Assembly (NCBI GenBank): GCA_903934295.1
Contig: CAIZNI010000012.1
Coordinates: forward strand, 1-47,187
Source: an uncultured beta proteobacterium
GTDB lineage: Bacteria > Pseudomonadota > Gammaproteobacteria > Burkholderiales > Burkholderiaceae_E
DNA: 47,187 nucleotides
Reading direction: 5' to 3'
Shown here: one piece after another, positions 30,933-39,180 of the stretch
Layout: each line of letters starts with the position of its first letter
How positions within the stretch are numbered: the first letter of the stretch is position 1
Program-made: the position numbers and the translations under genes
The notes under the pieces: generated by a model
What the model saw: the letters and a program-made list of their open reading frames with translations, nothing else
The model's database searches: none
What the model was told of the DNA's origin: nothing

Positions 30933-31907
30933 GTGACAGGGATCTCGCCTACATTCTTGCTCCGACGGCTGCGGCTGCGGCACATCGAACTTCTCGACGT
31001 TCTCGCCGACGAGCCGACGATCCACGCCGCAGCGATGCGGCTCAACCTCAGCCAGCCGGCGGTCAGCAAGATGCTCCGGGAAGTCGAGGACGCGTTCGGC
31101 GCCAGACTCTTCGAGCGCTCAAAGGCTGGTGTCCGAGCGACTGCGATTGGAATCGCCGCTGTTCGCCGGGCGCGCCTCATCAGGCACGAGGTCGAAGGCT
31201 GCGCCGAAGAAATCGCCGCCTTACGTGATGGCGGCGGCCTTTTGCTGCGACTGGGCACGGTTTCCGTGACGTCGATTGTCCCCGACGCACTGGTCAGGCT
31301 GCGCCGCAAGGCACCCAATGCCATCGTCCATATCTCGGAAGGACCGGTCGGCGCCTTGCTGGCACGCCTGCTCGCTGCCGAGCTCGATTGCGTATTCGGT
31401 GCCCTCTCACCGGATCTTCTAGGCAGCCCGATCGTGCACGACCTCATCCCGGAGATCGTCTATCGGGATCGCATCTGCGTCGTTGCGTCCGACAGAAGCC
31501 CGCTGGCGCGCAAGCGCAGATTTCGCTGGCAAGACCTGGAACGCCAGAGTTGGGTTTTGCCGCCCCCCTCCACGGTGGTGCGTCAGTCTATGGTCGCTAT
31601 GTTTGTCGGGCACGGACTCGCGCCTCCGTTCGCTTCAGTCGAAACCATGTCGCCGGTGACGATGTCCGAGCTCGTGCGTGCCGACCCGCAGCTGATCGGA
31701 ATCATGCGTGAAGAACAGGTCCGGCGTGAACGCGAAATTCCGGGACTGGTGGAACTCCCGGTCAGGCCGATCGCTGAACTTCCACCCCTGTCGCTATTCA
31801 CGAGGAAGACTCGTGGGGGCTCGTCTCCGGTGGTCAGTCAGTTTTCTCTGGCGCTCAGGGAAGTCGCGGGAATATCCGTTGACCCCTTTGCCACGGGCAA
31901 CGGATAG
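30933..31907 (+). CDS. LysR-family transcription regulator
   Basis: 324 residues. The N-terminal winged helix-turn-helix reads LRHIELLDVLADEPTIHAAA, MRLNLSQPAVSKMLREVED, FGARLFERSKAGVRATAIG. The C-terminal periplasmic-binding-like effector domain follows (LLLRLGTVSVTSIVPDALVR, RICVVASDRSPLARKRRFRW). The GTG at 30933 is the best start since the family begins at this point. The divergent operon encodes two receptors and a hydrolase, so the effector is probably their substrate or a breakdown product. Confidence 0.92.
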   Translation: MTGISPTFLLRRLRLRHIELLDVLADEPTIHAAAMRLNLSQPAVSKMLREVEDAFGARLFERSKAGVRATAIGIAAVRRARLIRHEVEGCAEEIAALRDGGGLLLRLGTVSVTSIVPDALVRLRRKAPNAIVHISEGPVGALLARLLAAELDCVFGALSPDLLGSPIVHDLIPEIVYRDRICVVASDRSPLARKRRFRWQDLERQSWVLPPPSTVVRQSMVAMFVGHGLAPPFASVETMSPVTMSELVRADPQLIGIMREEQVRREREIPGLVELPVRPIAELPPLSLFTRKTRGGSSPVVSQFSLALREVAGISVDPFATGNG

Positions 31908-32334
31908 GGGTCTGGGCGGCAGAGCGGGCGAGTCGATCGCGACGCTCGTTGGTTGAGGCGGCGTTGACTGCTTTCGCTGCGAAGTATCTGTCGTATGAAC
32001 CGGGGCATGTGCTGTTTCTGCCGGAGCCGATCCAGCAGCAGCCCTCTGAGCTTGCATTCCGGACACATCGGCGAAGGCAATCAGGTTGAATTTCCCGAGG
32101 GCGCGGTTTGGGTCGGTCGCGGGTGCGGTACGCGGCCTCGGAGACACCCGGGTGGCGAAGGCCTTGATCACAAGGCTCGTTGATCATCGATGGGTCCCGG
32201 CATGAAGACTCTGCTAGGCGGTCGTTTTGACCACCTGCGGCAGAGGTGACGCCGCCCCCGCATGCGCACACGGCGTCGTGGGACAATTCGACGCATATCC
32301 ACCATCCGCCCTCGCACTCGAAAGCCCCTCTCTG
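31908..32334. other. No recognisable gene
   Basis: This 427-base gap between the LysR and aminotransferase genes holds several open frames without family resemblance. A minus-strand frame with MCPECKLRGLLLDRLRQKQ looks like a zinc-knuckle fragment, perhaps from a decayed element, but cannot be assigned. Confidence 0.3.
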
Positions 32335-33531
32335 ATGAGCCTCTCATACGGTCCCCAGACCCTCGCCATTCCCGGCCCGTCGATCGTTCCGGAGCGCGTA
32401 CTGCGCGCGATGCACCGGGCCTCGCCGAACATCTACACCGGGCCGCTAGTCGAGATGACCAAGTCGCTCGTGCCTGACCTCAAGCGAGTCGCGCGCACCG
32501 AGCAGCAGGTCGCGATGTACATCGGAAATGGGCACACCGCCTGGGAGGCGGCGCTCGCGAACACGCACTCGCGCGGTGATCGTGTGCTCGTGCCCCTGGC
32601 CGGCGCTTTCGGGCGCGGCTGGGCCGAGATGGCACAAGGGCTCGGCTTGAAGGTCGAGACGATCGATTTTGGGAGCGCATCGCCGATCGATCCAGCGCGC
32701 ATCGGTGAACGGTTGCGCGCCGACCACAGCCACGAGATCCGCTCGGTGCTGGTGGTACACGTCGACACCTCGACCTCGCTGCGCGCCGACCTCGCAGCGA
32801 TCCGCCGCGAGATCGATGCGGCGGCGCATCCGGCGCTCCTGCAGGCCGATTGCATCGCCTCGCTGGGCTGTGACCGCATCGAGATGGATGCCTGGGGCGT
32901 CGACGTGCTGATCGCCGGTTCGCAGAAGGGCCTGATGCTGCCACCCGGAATGGCGTTCGTGTTCTTCAACGATCGTGCCGACCGTGCGCGTGGCCGGGCC
33001 GATTGTGTCACCGGCCACTATGACTGGCGCCCGCGAGCCAACCCGCCCACGCCCTCGCAGCGGTTCAACGGTACCGCGCCGACGCACCATCTGCATGGGC
33101 TGCGCGAATCGCTCGACATGATCGTCCACGAGGAGGGCATCGAGGCCGTGTGGGCTCGGCATGCGCGGCTCGCGCGCACCGTCTGGGCGGCATTCGAAGC
33201 GTGGGAGCGTCCTGGCGGTGTTCGCCTGAACGTGCGTGATCGCGAGCACCGCAGTCATGCGGTCACCGCAATCGAACTGCCCGGCCACGGCACGAGGCTG
33301 CGCGAGTGGACCGAGCAGCATGCGGGACTGACGCTTGGCATTGGGATCGGCATGGCGCCGCCCGACTCGCCGCGATGGCACGACTTCTTCCGTGTCGGCC
33401 ACATGGGCCATCTGAGCGCGCACTCGCTACTGGGAACGCTGGGCTGCATCGGCGCAGGGCTCAAGGCGCTCGGTGTCCCGCATGGCGATGGCGGACTCGA
33501 CGCGGCGGCCGCCATCGTGGCTGAGGGCTGA
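32335..33531 (+). CDS. Class V PLP-dependent aminotransferase (serine/alanine-glyoxylate type)
   Basis: 398 residues from the ATG at 32335. Features: IPGPSIVPERVLRAMHRASP near the N-terminus, MYIGNGHTAWEAALANTHSR, LVVHVDTSTSLRADLAAIRR, the PLP lysine Lys198 in IAGSQKGLMLPPGMAFVF, and DFFRVGHMGHLSAHSLLGTL at the end. GPS-xxP-x-VL and GSQK-G-x-x-PPG are hallmarks of alanine-glyoxylate/serine-glyoxylate/serine-pyruvate aminotransferases. It should transfer an amino group to glyoxylate or pyruvate in the cytoplasm. The upstream gap has no obvious partner. Confidence 0.9.
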   Translation: MSLSYGPQTLAIPGPSIVPERVLRAMHRASPNIYTGPLVEMTKSLVPDLKRVARTEQQVAMYIGNGHTAWEAALANTHSRGDRVLVPLAGAFGRGWAEMAQGLGLKVETIDFGSASPIDPARIGERLRADHSHEIRSVLVVHVDTSTSLRADLAAIRREIDAAAHPALLQADCIASLGCDRIEMDAWGVDVLIAGSQKGLMLPPGMAFVFFNDRADRARGRADCVTGHYDWRPRANPPTPSQRFNGTAPTHHLHGLRESLDMIVHEEGIEAVWARHARLARTVWAAFEAWERPGGVRLNVRDREHRSHAVTAIELPGHGTRLREWTEQHAGLTLGIGIGMAPPDSPRWHDFFRVGHMGHLSAHSLLGTLGCIGAGLKALGVPHGDGGLDAAAAIVAEG

Positions 33532-33663
33532 GGGCTGGAGCGTCGCGCATTGGTGCAACGACCGTACCGACCGCGTTCCAGCGCCCGACCCCAGGGGCGG
33601 TGACCCTGAATCCAGCCCCAGACAAGCAAGGATCGGTTCGGTACCTGGCCTCGCGCGCAATCG

Positions 33664-34311
33664 TCAGGCGCTGCCCAACGCGTGGCGGGCCAGCAGGGCT
33701 GCCAGCACGAACATGGTCATGCCGATCAGGCCATCCAGTACCTGCCAGGCGCGGGGTTTGGCAAACCAGGGCGCCAGCCAACGAGCCCCGAAGCCGAGCG
33801 CCGAGAACCACAGCGCGCTCGCGCTGCTTGCGCCCGCGATGAACCAGCCTTGCAGCGCGGAGGGCTGCTGCGCCCCGATGCTGCCGACCAGCAGCACCGT
33901 GTCGAGGTAGACGTGCGGGTTGAGCAACGTGAACGCGGCGGCCTGCGCCAGCGCGGCGCCGCGCCGCAGCGCCATGCTGCCTTCGGCCGCCTGGAGTTGA
34001 TGCGACTGCCTCGCGCGCTGCAGCGCCCGCCATCCGTAGATCACCAGGAACAGGGCGCCGGCCATCGCCAGGGCTCGGGCCAGGGCGGGACTCTGACCGA
34101 GAGCCTGGGCCATGCCCAGAACACCGGCCGCAATCAGGAGCGCGTCGGCGCTGGCACAAAACAGCACCACGATACCCACGTGTTCACGCCGAAGGCCCTG
34201 GCGCAGTACGAACGCGTTCTGTGCCCCGATGGCCACGATCAGGCCGAGGCTCAGGACGAGCCCCTGGGCGAAGACCTGGAGGGCAAGCGAGGGGCTGGTT
34301 GACGTCAGCAT
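33664..34311 (-). CDS. LysE/ArgO-type basic amino acid exporter
   Basis: 215 residues, five to six membrane helices. It shows the LysE/ArgO start (LVLSLGLIVAIGAQNAFVLR, then QGLRREHVGIVVLFCASADA), the central AGALFLVIYGWRALQRARQS, and FTLLNPHVYLDTVLLVGSIG. GAQNAFVLRQ and NPHVYLDT are diagnostic for the lysine/arginine exporter branch rather than the RhtB branch. No LysG/ArgP regulator is adjacent. The ATG at 34311 fits; an inverted repeat lies 45 bases upstream. Confidence 0.92.
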   Translation of the reverse strand: MLTSTSPSLALQVFAQGLVLSLGLIVAIGAQNAFVLRQGLRREHVGIVVLFCASADALLIAAGVLGMAQALGQSPALARALAMAGALFLVIYGWRALQRARQSHQLQAAEGSMALRRGAALAQAAAFTLLNPHVYLDTVLLVGSIGAQQPSALQGWFIAGASSASALWFSALGFGARWLAPWFAKPRAWQVLDGLIGMTMFVLAALLARHALGSA

Positions 34312-34355
34312 GGTGCGCGCAGTGCGATGGCCGGTGAGCGATCATGATAGGCATG

Positions 34356-34377
34356 AAGTGCCCTCGTGACGGCACTT
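34356..34377. promoter_or_regulatory. Inverted repeat upstream of the LysE/ArgO gene
   Basis: AAGTGCC-CTCGTGAC-GGCACTT forms a perfect seven-base-pair inverted repeat with an eight-base spacer. It lies in the intergenic region 45 bases before the exporter start, so it could be an operator or a leader hairpin. Confidence 0.35.
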
Positions 34378-34439
34378 GAGTCGGAAGGCTATCCCGCTCT
34401 TCACATTGCGTTTGGCGTAATCTGGCACGGTACGATTCG

Positions 34440-34628
34440 GTGCGTCGCAGCAGCGACAGCGCGTCTTCATTCACCACCTTGTACTGGGCCCACCTGAGGC
34501 GCCATGAACCGGCGCTCGCCAGGACCCCGCCCGTGGCCTTGCAGGTGAAGAACGGGGTGCGCCTGACCGATGCGCAACAACAGGCCATGCATTCACGCGC
34601 AGCAGCCATTCGCGGTGGCGCGAAGTGA
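34440..34628 (+). CDS. Small hypothetical protein
   Basis: About 62 residues (ASSFTTLYWAHLRRHEPALA, then RTPPVALQVKNGVRLTDAQQ) from a GTG at 34440. The composition is regular and the frame precedes the Cys-rich gene by 16 bases on the same strand. No family is recognised. A longer or shorter start is possible. Confidence 0.45.
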   Translation: MRRSSDSASSFTTLYWAHLRRHEPALARTPPVALQVKNGVRLTDAQQQAMHSRAAAIRGGAK

Positions 34629-34644
34629 CTACCAGGAGCATTGA

Positions 34645-34830
34645 ATGAACGAAGACCCACGCTGCTGCGGCAGCGGTACCTGCATCATCGACAACGAAGG
34701 CCGCTGCTGGTGCGGTCAACAGTGGGACGGCCAGAAGATGTGCCATGCGCCACTGGCACCGATCCCGGAGCCTGTCTCCGATCGAGACTCTGCGACGGAA
34801 TCATCGGCCCGCCACGTGGCTGATTGCTGA
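34645..34830 (+). CDS. Small cysteine-rich protein
   Basis: 61 residues. The first half, MNEDPRCCGSGTCIIDNEG and RCWCGQQWDGQKMC, has six cysteines within about 33 residues, pointing to metal (zinc or iron-sulfur) or disulfide binding; similar short proteins occur in other betaproteobacteria as far as I remember, without function. AGGAG lies seven bases before the ATG at 34645. The last 115 bases overlap the 3' end of the LysE-family gene on the other strand. The C-terminal tail (PIPEPVSDRDSATESSA) looks disordered. Confidence 0.7.
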   Translation: MNEDPRCCGSGTCIIDNEGRCWCGQQWDGQKMCHAPLAPIPEPVSDRDSATESSARHVADC

Positions 34831-35447
34831 CCTTGGTTGGTCGAGCCCAACCAGAGCCACACCGCGGTCAGCACCAGCGAGGCGCCCACGGCGAGGTTGA
34901 AGATCCGCAGCCGGGATCCGACCTCGAGCCAGGCGCGCATCGCGGTCCCAAGCCATGCCCAGATGAAATTCGAGATCACGCAACAGACCGTGAAGACTGC
35001 CACGATCAGCACCTGCTCCAGCCAGGCCGGCTTGGCGAGCCCCTGATACGCGCCCACCGTGCCGGCAGCCAACATCCAGGCCTTCGGATTGGCGTATTGG
35101 AACGCCGCGCTCTCGAACCAGCGCGGCGCACGCGCGACCGCTGGCTCGGACATCGTGCCCGAGCGGGCGAGCTGCACGCCGAGCCAGCACAGATACAGCA
35201 CGCCGAACCATTTGAGCGCCTGCGCGAGCGCCGGGGACTCGAGCAGCAGACCGTAGGCGCCCAAGCCAGCCGCAACGAGCATGGACGAAAACCCGACTGC
35301 GACACCGATCGAATGCGGCACGACCGCGCGGACGCCAAAGTTGGCGGCCGTAGACAGGGCAATCGCATTGTTCGGGCCGGGCGTGACAGAACCCACCCAC
35401 GCGAACCACCCAAAGGCGGCGAGTTTGAACCAATCGACCTCGGGCAT
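34716..35447 (-). CDS. LysE-family translocator (RhtB-like)
   Basis: About 243 residues. Family marks: FGWFAWVGSVTPGPNNAIAL, VVPHSIGVAVGFSSMLVAAG, ALKWFGVLYLCWLGVQLARS, AAFQYANPKAWMLAAGTVGA and RIFNLAVGASLVLTAVWLWL. TPGPNN and NPKAW identify the RhtB/LysE superfamily of amino acid and homoserine-type exporters. The start ATG at 35447 precedes the first helix. The polar C-terminal tail after VWLWLGS is read through the region antisense to the Cys-rich gene and is longer than usual for the family. Confidence 0.9.
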   Translation of the reverse strand: MPEVDWFKLAAFGWFAWVGSVTPGPNNAIALSTAANFGVRAVVPHSIGVAVGFSSMLVAAGLGAYGLLLESPALAQALKWFGVLYLCWLGVQLARSGTMSEPAVARAPRWFESAAFQYANPKAWMLAAGTVGAYQGLAKPAWLEQVLIVAVFTVCCVISNFIWAWLGTAMRAWLEVGSRLRIFNLAVGASLVLTAVWLWLGSTNQGQQSATWRADDSVAESRSETGSGIGASGAWHIFWPSHC

Positions 35448-35620
35448 TTCTCGCAGAATAGCAGCGGCCACTCATGAGGCGGGCCGCGCCGGGATGGCGC
35501 AGGCCGCCCCGATGCCAGTGCCCATGCCGCCCGGGGAGCGCTGGCCGGACGGGGGCGACGGGATCAGCCGGCCCGCCGGGGCGCAGCAGCCGCCCGGACG
35601 AGCCCGCCGCACCGCCGCGT

Positions 35621-37846
35621 TCAGGTGCCGATGGTGCCGCCGTCGTTCTTGGTGATCACGATGGTGGCTGAGCGCGGACGGCTGCCAGCGCCGTAGCCGG
35701 CATTGGAGGGCCAACGGCTCTCGTACTTGCTCGGGTCGGTGACGTCGGCCTGCAGCGTGTTCTCGCCCGGGTGCTGGATGTTGATGAACAGGGCCTTGCC
35801 GTCGGGCGTCTCGCAGCAGCCGGTGATCTCAGCCCCCTTGGGGCCGACCAGGAAGCGCTTGAGCGTTTCGGCGGTGGGGGCCTTGCCGACGTAGGTGTCG
35901 ACCACCAGATCGGCCAGCCCGGTGCGCGGGTAGGTCAGCGTGCGCTTGGCGCCGTCACCCACCATGCCCGGGCGGCCCACCAGCATCATGCAGTTGGTGA
36001 CGTCGGTGTAGGCGCCGTCGTCGGTCTGGATCCAAAGCAGGCCAGTGGCCTGCGAGAACACCAGGCCGTCGGGGCTCGAGAAGTCCTGGTCGCCGGTCAG
36101 GTTAGACAGGTTGACGGTGGCCGCGGGCGCGTCGGCCTGGGCGCCGAACAGATAGACGTCCCACGTGAACAGGGTGGCGGTGTTGCCGGCAGCGCCTTCC
36201 TTCAGGCGCAGGATTTGGCCGTTGGGATTGCCCTGCTGCGAAGCCGTGCCCTTCATGTCGGTATAGACCCGGGGATTGGCCGAATCGGGCGCCAGCTGCG
36301 TCGAGGTGGACGGCGACACCCGGCGGTTGCTGTTGTTGGTCAGCGTGAAGTAGATCTCGCCGTTGGCCGGGTTGACGGCGCACCACTCCGGGCGGTCCAT
36401 CTTGGTGGCGCCCAGCGCATCGGCCGCCAGGCGGGTGTTGATCGCGATGTCACCGGCGTCGGTGAACGCGTAGGCGCTGTAGCCGGCGATCTGCGGGTTG
36501 CTCATGGCCAGCTCGATCCACTGACCGGTGCCGTCGGCATTGAACTTCGCCACGTACAGCTTGCCGCTGTCGAGGTACTTGGTGCCGGTGGCCATCCGGT
36601 CGAGCGGGCTGGCATCGGCGGCTGACCAGTTCGCGGTCGATACGAACTTGTAGATGTACTCGTTGCGCGCATCGCAGCCCATGTAGACCGCCACGGGCTT
36701 GCCGGCCTCGAGCTTGCCGAAGGCGGCGCTTTCATGGGCCATGCGGCCCAGCGCAGTGCGCTTGCGGGCGGCGGTCGACTTGCTGTACGGATCGATCTCG
36801 ACCACGTAACCGAAGCCGTTCATCTCGTTGCGATAGTCGTCGCTGCCGTCGGTGGAGGCGCCCAGCTTGCTGTTGTTCCAGCGGGCGTACCGGTCGGCCG
36901 CGCCGCCCGATTCCCAGCCATGGCGCGAGGTCGCGCCGGCGTTGCGGCCGTAGCGGCGCAGCGAGGTCACGCTCTTGTCGCTGCCGCGCGCCGTGTCGTC
37001 GGTGGCATTGCGGAAGAAGTAGCCGAACCAGTTCTCCTCGCCGGTGAGCAGCGTGCCCCAGGGGGTCTTGCCGGTGCCGCAGTTGTTCAGCGTGCCGCGG
37101 GTGCGGGTGCCGTCGAGCGAGTATTTCGTCACGAGCTGCGGATGGCCGCGGGCCGGGCCCGAGAGCTCCATCGGCGTCAACGTGGTGTAGCGGGTGTTGA
37201 AGGCCGAGTCGACCACGTAGCCCCAGTCGCCGGAGGCGCCGCGGCGAACCTCGACGACCGACACGCCGTGGATCATCAGTTCCTTGTCGATCTCGGCAGC
37301 CGGGCGCGGCAGCGTCGAGGTGCCGCCGTTGGCGTGCAGAAAGAACGAGGACAGCGCCGCGTCGGTGGTCGCCTCGTGGTTGACCCCGAGCAGGCCACGG
37401 TCATTGGCCGTGGCCGAGGGGCGACTCGAGGCATCGAGGCCGAACCACTCCATGCCGTCGTGATGGTCGCCGGCGCGGTTCTCGTAGGCGGTATCGGTTC
37501 CGTCGTTCTTGTAGGCCGCGGTGGCCACGTCGAGCGGATCGCCGAGGGCGTAGATCGTCGAGGCCTTGTAGCCGCTGGGCACCGCCACCACGTCGGCGAG
37601 CGCCTTGGGCACCGGCGAAAAGGCGAGCGGCGTGGCCGAGGGGCCGGAACCAGCATCGCTGCCGCAGGCCGACAGTCCGAAGGACCCGAGCATGACGGTG
37701 GCGGCGCTCGCGACGCCACCGCCCAGCATGCGACGACGGCTCAGCCGCGTCTGCAGGATGCTGTCGAAAGTCGGGTTGGGCGAGGTGTTCGAGTCCTCGT
37801 CGTTGAAGTCGATGCGGGCGATGGGCAGATCGGCAGGTTTGTTCAT
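35621..37846 (-). CDS. phoX: PhoX-family alkaline phosphatase
   Basis: 741 residues. After MNKPADLPIARIDFNDEDSN it has a twin-arginine signal, LSRRRMLGGG at about 36-44, with LSAC (Cys61) that could also be a lipobox. The body is a PhoX/DUF839 propeller: DHHDGMEWFGLDASSRPSAT, LLTGEENWFGYFFRNATDDT, RHGWESGGAADRYARWNNSK, RMAHESAAFGKLEAGKPVAV and RPEWCAVNPANGEIYFTLTN. PhoX enzymes hydrolyse phosphomonoesters in the periplasm using Ca/Fe. The ATG at 37846 has AAGGAG seven bases upstream. A Pho box lies 64 bases upstream, implying induction by phosphate starvation via PhoB. Confidence 0.93.
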   Translation of the reverse strand: MNKPADLPIARIDFNDEDSNTSPNPTFDSILQTRLSRRRMLGGGVASAATVMLGSFGLSACGSDAGSGPSATPLAFSPVPKALADVVAVPSGYKASTIYALGDPLDVATAAYKNDGTDTAYENRAGDHHDGMEWFGLDASSRPSATANDRGLLGVNHEATTDAALSSFFLHANGGTSTLPRPAAEIDKELMIHGVSVVEVRRGASGDWGYVVDSAFNTRYTTLTPMELSGPARGHPQLVTKYSLDGTRTRGTLNNCGTGKTPWGTLLTGEENWFGYFFRNATDDTARGSDKSVTSLRRYGRNAGATSRHGWESGGAADRYARWNNSKLGASTDGSDDYRNEMNGFGYVVEIDPYSKSTAARKRTALGRMAHESAAFGKLEAGKPVAVYMGCDARNEYIYKFVSTANWSAADASPLDRMATGTKYLDSGKLYVAKFNADGTGQWIELAMSNPQIAGYSAYAFTDAGDIAINTRLAADALGATKMDRPEWCAVNPANGEIYFTLTNNSNRRVSPSTSTQLAPDSANPRVYTDMKGTASQQGNPNGQILRLKEGAAGNTATLFTWDVYLFGAQADAPAATVNLSNLTGDQDFSSPDGLVFSQATGLLWIQTDDGAYTDVTNCMMLVGRPGMVGDGAKRTLTYPRTGLADLVVDTYVGKAPTAETLKRFLVGPKGAEITGCCETPDGKALFINIQHPGENTLQADVTDPSKYESRWPSNAGYGAGSRPRSATIVITKNDGGTIGT

Positions 37847-38284
37847 CGGAGGCTCCTTCAAAGATGAGCAAATCGTTGCCGCGCGAGATGACGGCAGCAT
37901 TGAAACGCCATGACAGTCCGATGACGACGCACCGCGGGCGCGGGCGCTCGCCGATGCGGCAACCAGGTGACGGCGCCATGCCGCCACTTGCCGGCATCCG
38001 GGTGTGAACGCTGCCGGGCGGCGAGCAGCCGCGGGTCGCCCGGCCACCGCTGCCATCGGTGCGATGCGCGATCGAATCGCAGCTGCGCGGCGCACGCGCG
38101 ACTCGGTTCGCGATACCTCGATAGCGTCATGACCGTGGCTCAACCGGCACGAAGCCTTAGCGCCGCGCAGGGTTATCGGCGTGATCTTCACGAGTCGATG
38201 TAACGGTCGGCGTTTGCCAGCCGTCGGTTCTCACCCCGAACGCCGAACCGCCGCCTTCCTGTCGCGCACCGAGAAAGCTTCCGC
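37847..38284. other. Intergenic region upstream of phoX
   Basis: This 438-base region carries the Pho box at 37910-37927. A minus-strand frame runs into phoX from 38191, but it lacks resemblance to the family and has no ribosome site, so it is not taken as coding. Confidence 0.5.
37910..37927 (-). promoter_or_regulatory. Pho box (PhoB binding site)
   Basis: On the minus strand TCGTCAT-CGGA-CTGTCAT: two heptamers separated by four bases, as in the PhoB consensus CTGTCAT-N4-CTGTCAT. The second heptamer matches fully and the first at five of seven positions. It faces phoX, whose start is 64 bases downstream. Confidence 0.7.
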
Positions 38285-39166
38285 ATGCATCCCAACCCGA
38301 TCGCAGCCCCTTTGGCCCGTTCCCTACACCGCAGGCGCGCGCTGGCGGCGCTGGGCGCCTTGCCGGCGCTGCTCACCGGTTGCGCTGCCAGCGGCAGCGG
38401 CGACGAGGTGTGGCGGCCCTGGGTGGGGCGCGGCGGCAAGGACGTGATGTGGGTGCCGACGCTCGACGCAGTGGTCATGCCCATGCTCGAGATGGCGGCC
38501 GTGCGCTCGGACGACATCGTCTACGACCTGGGGTCGGGCGACGGCAAGATTCCCATCTGGGCGGCCCGACGGTTCGGCGTCCGGGCCGTGGGAATCGAGT
38601 ACGACGCGAAGCTGTCCGAACTTGCCCAACGCAACGCGGCGAGAGCCGGTGTGACCGATCGGGTCCGCATGATCCGCGGCGACATCTTCGTCGAAGACTT
38701 CTCGAGCGCCACGGTTCTCACGCTGTACCTGGGGCAGGCGCTGAACCTGCGGCTGCGACCCATCATCCTGGCGATGCAGCCTGGCACGCGGGTGGTCTCG
38801 AACAACTTCGACATGGAGCACTGGGAGCCCGACCGCACCGTGCGCATCGAGGCTCAGAATCCGCTCTTCCTGTGGATCGTGCCGGCGCGCGTTGCGGGCG
38901 CCTGGACGGTTGACGGGCTGCCCGATGCGGCCTCAGCGACGCTGCGTCTGACCCAAACCTTCCAGAAGGTGGAAGGCACGCTGGAGGCCGATGGCCGCCG
39001 GCTCGGCCGCGTGGACGGGCGCCTGGACGGCGAGCGCATCACCCTGGCGATTCGCAGCAGCGACGGCAGCGCAAGACAGGTGCAGGCCCGGGCCGTCGGC
39101 GATGTCCTGACCGGTACCGTGGGAGAGGGCCCCGCGCGTCCGTTCAGCGCCCGCCGCGCGCGCTGA
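38285..39166 (+). CDS. Exported class I methyltransferase-like lipoprotein (FAM173-like)
   Basis: 293 residues. The N-terminus LHRRRALAALGALPALLTGC has both a twin-arginine-like stretch and a lipobox (Cys33). After GGKDVMWVPT comes motif I, VYDLGSGDGKIPIWAARRFG (81-88 DLGSGDGK), then AVGIEYDAKL with Glu105, VRMIRGDIFVEDFSSATVLT, and LYLGQALNLRLRPIILAMQP. These fit the FAM173/ATPSCKMT-type lysine methyltransferases. The C-terminal 100 residues form a beta-rich extension. A SAM-binding fold outside the cytoplasm is unexpected. A relative is encoded at 40617-41516, on the other side of an amino-acid permease. Confidence 0.82.
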   Translation: MHPNPIAAPLARSLHRRRALAALGALPALLTGCAASGSGDEVWRPWVGRGGKDVMWVPTLDAVVMPMLEMAAVRSDDIVYDLGSGDGKIPIWAARRFGVRAVGIEYDAKLSELAQRNAARAGVTDRVRMIRGDIFVEDFSSATVLTLYLGQALNLRLRPIILAMQPGTRVVSNNFDMEHWEPDRTVRIEAQNPLFLWIVPARVAGAWTVDGLPDAASATLRLTQTFQKVEGTLEADGRRLGRVDGRLDGERITLAIRSSDGSARQVQARAVGDVLTGTVGEGPARPFSARRAR

Positions 39167-39180
39167 GCCCGGGCAGGGTT

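Noticed and set aside
37847-38191. N-terminal extension of phoX
   Set aside because: The extension lacks family similarity, and the ATG at 37846 has a good ribosome site and is followed by the Tat signal; the Pho box lies inside the extension.
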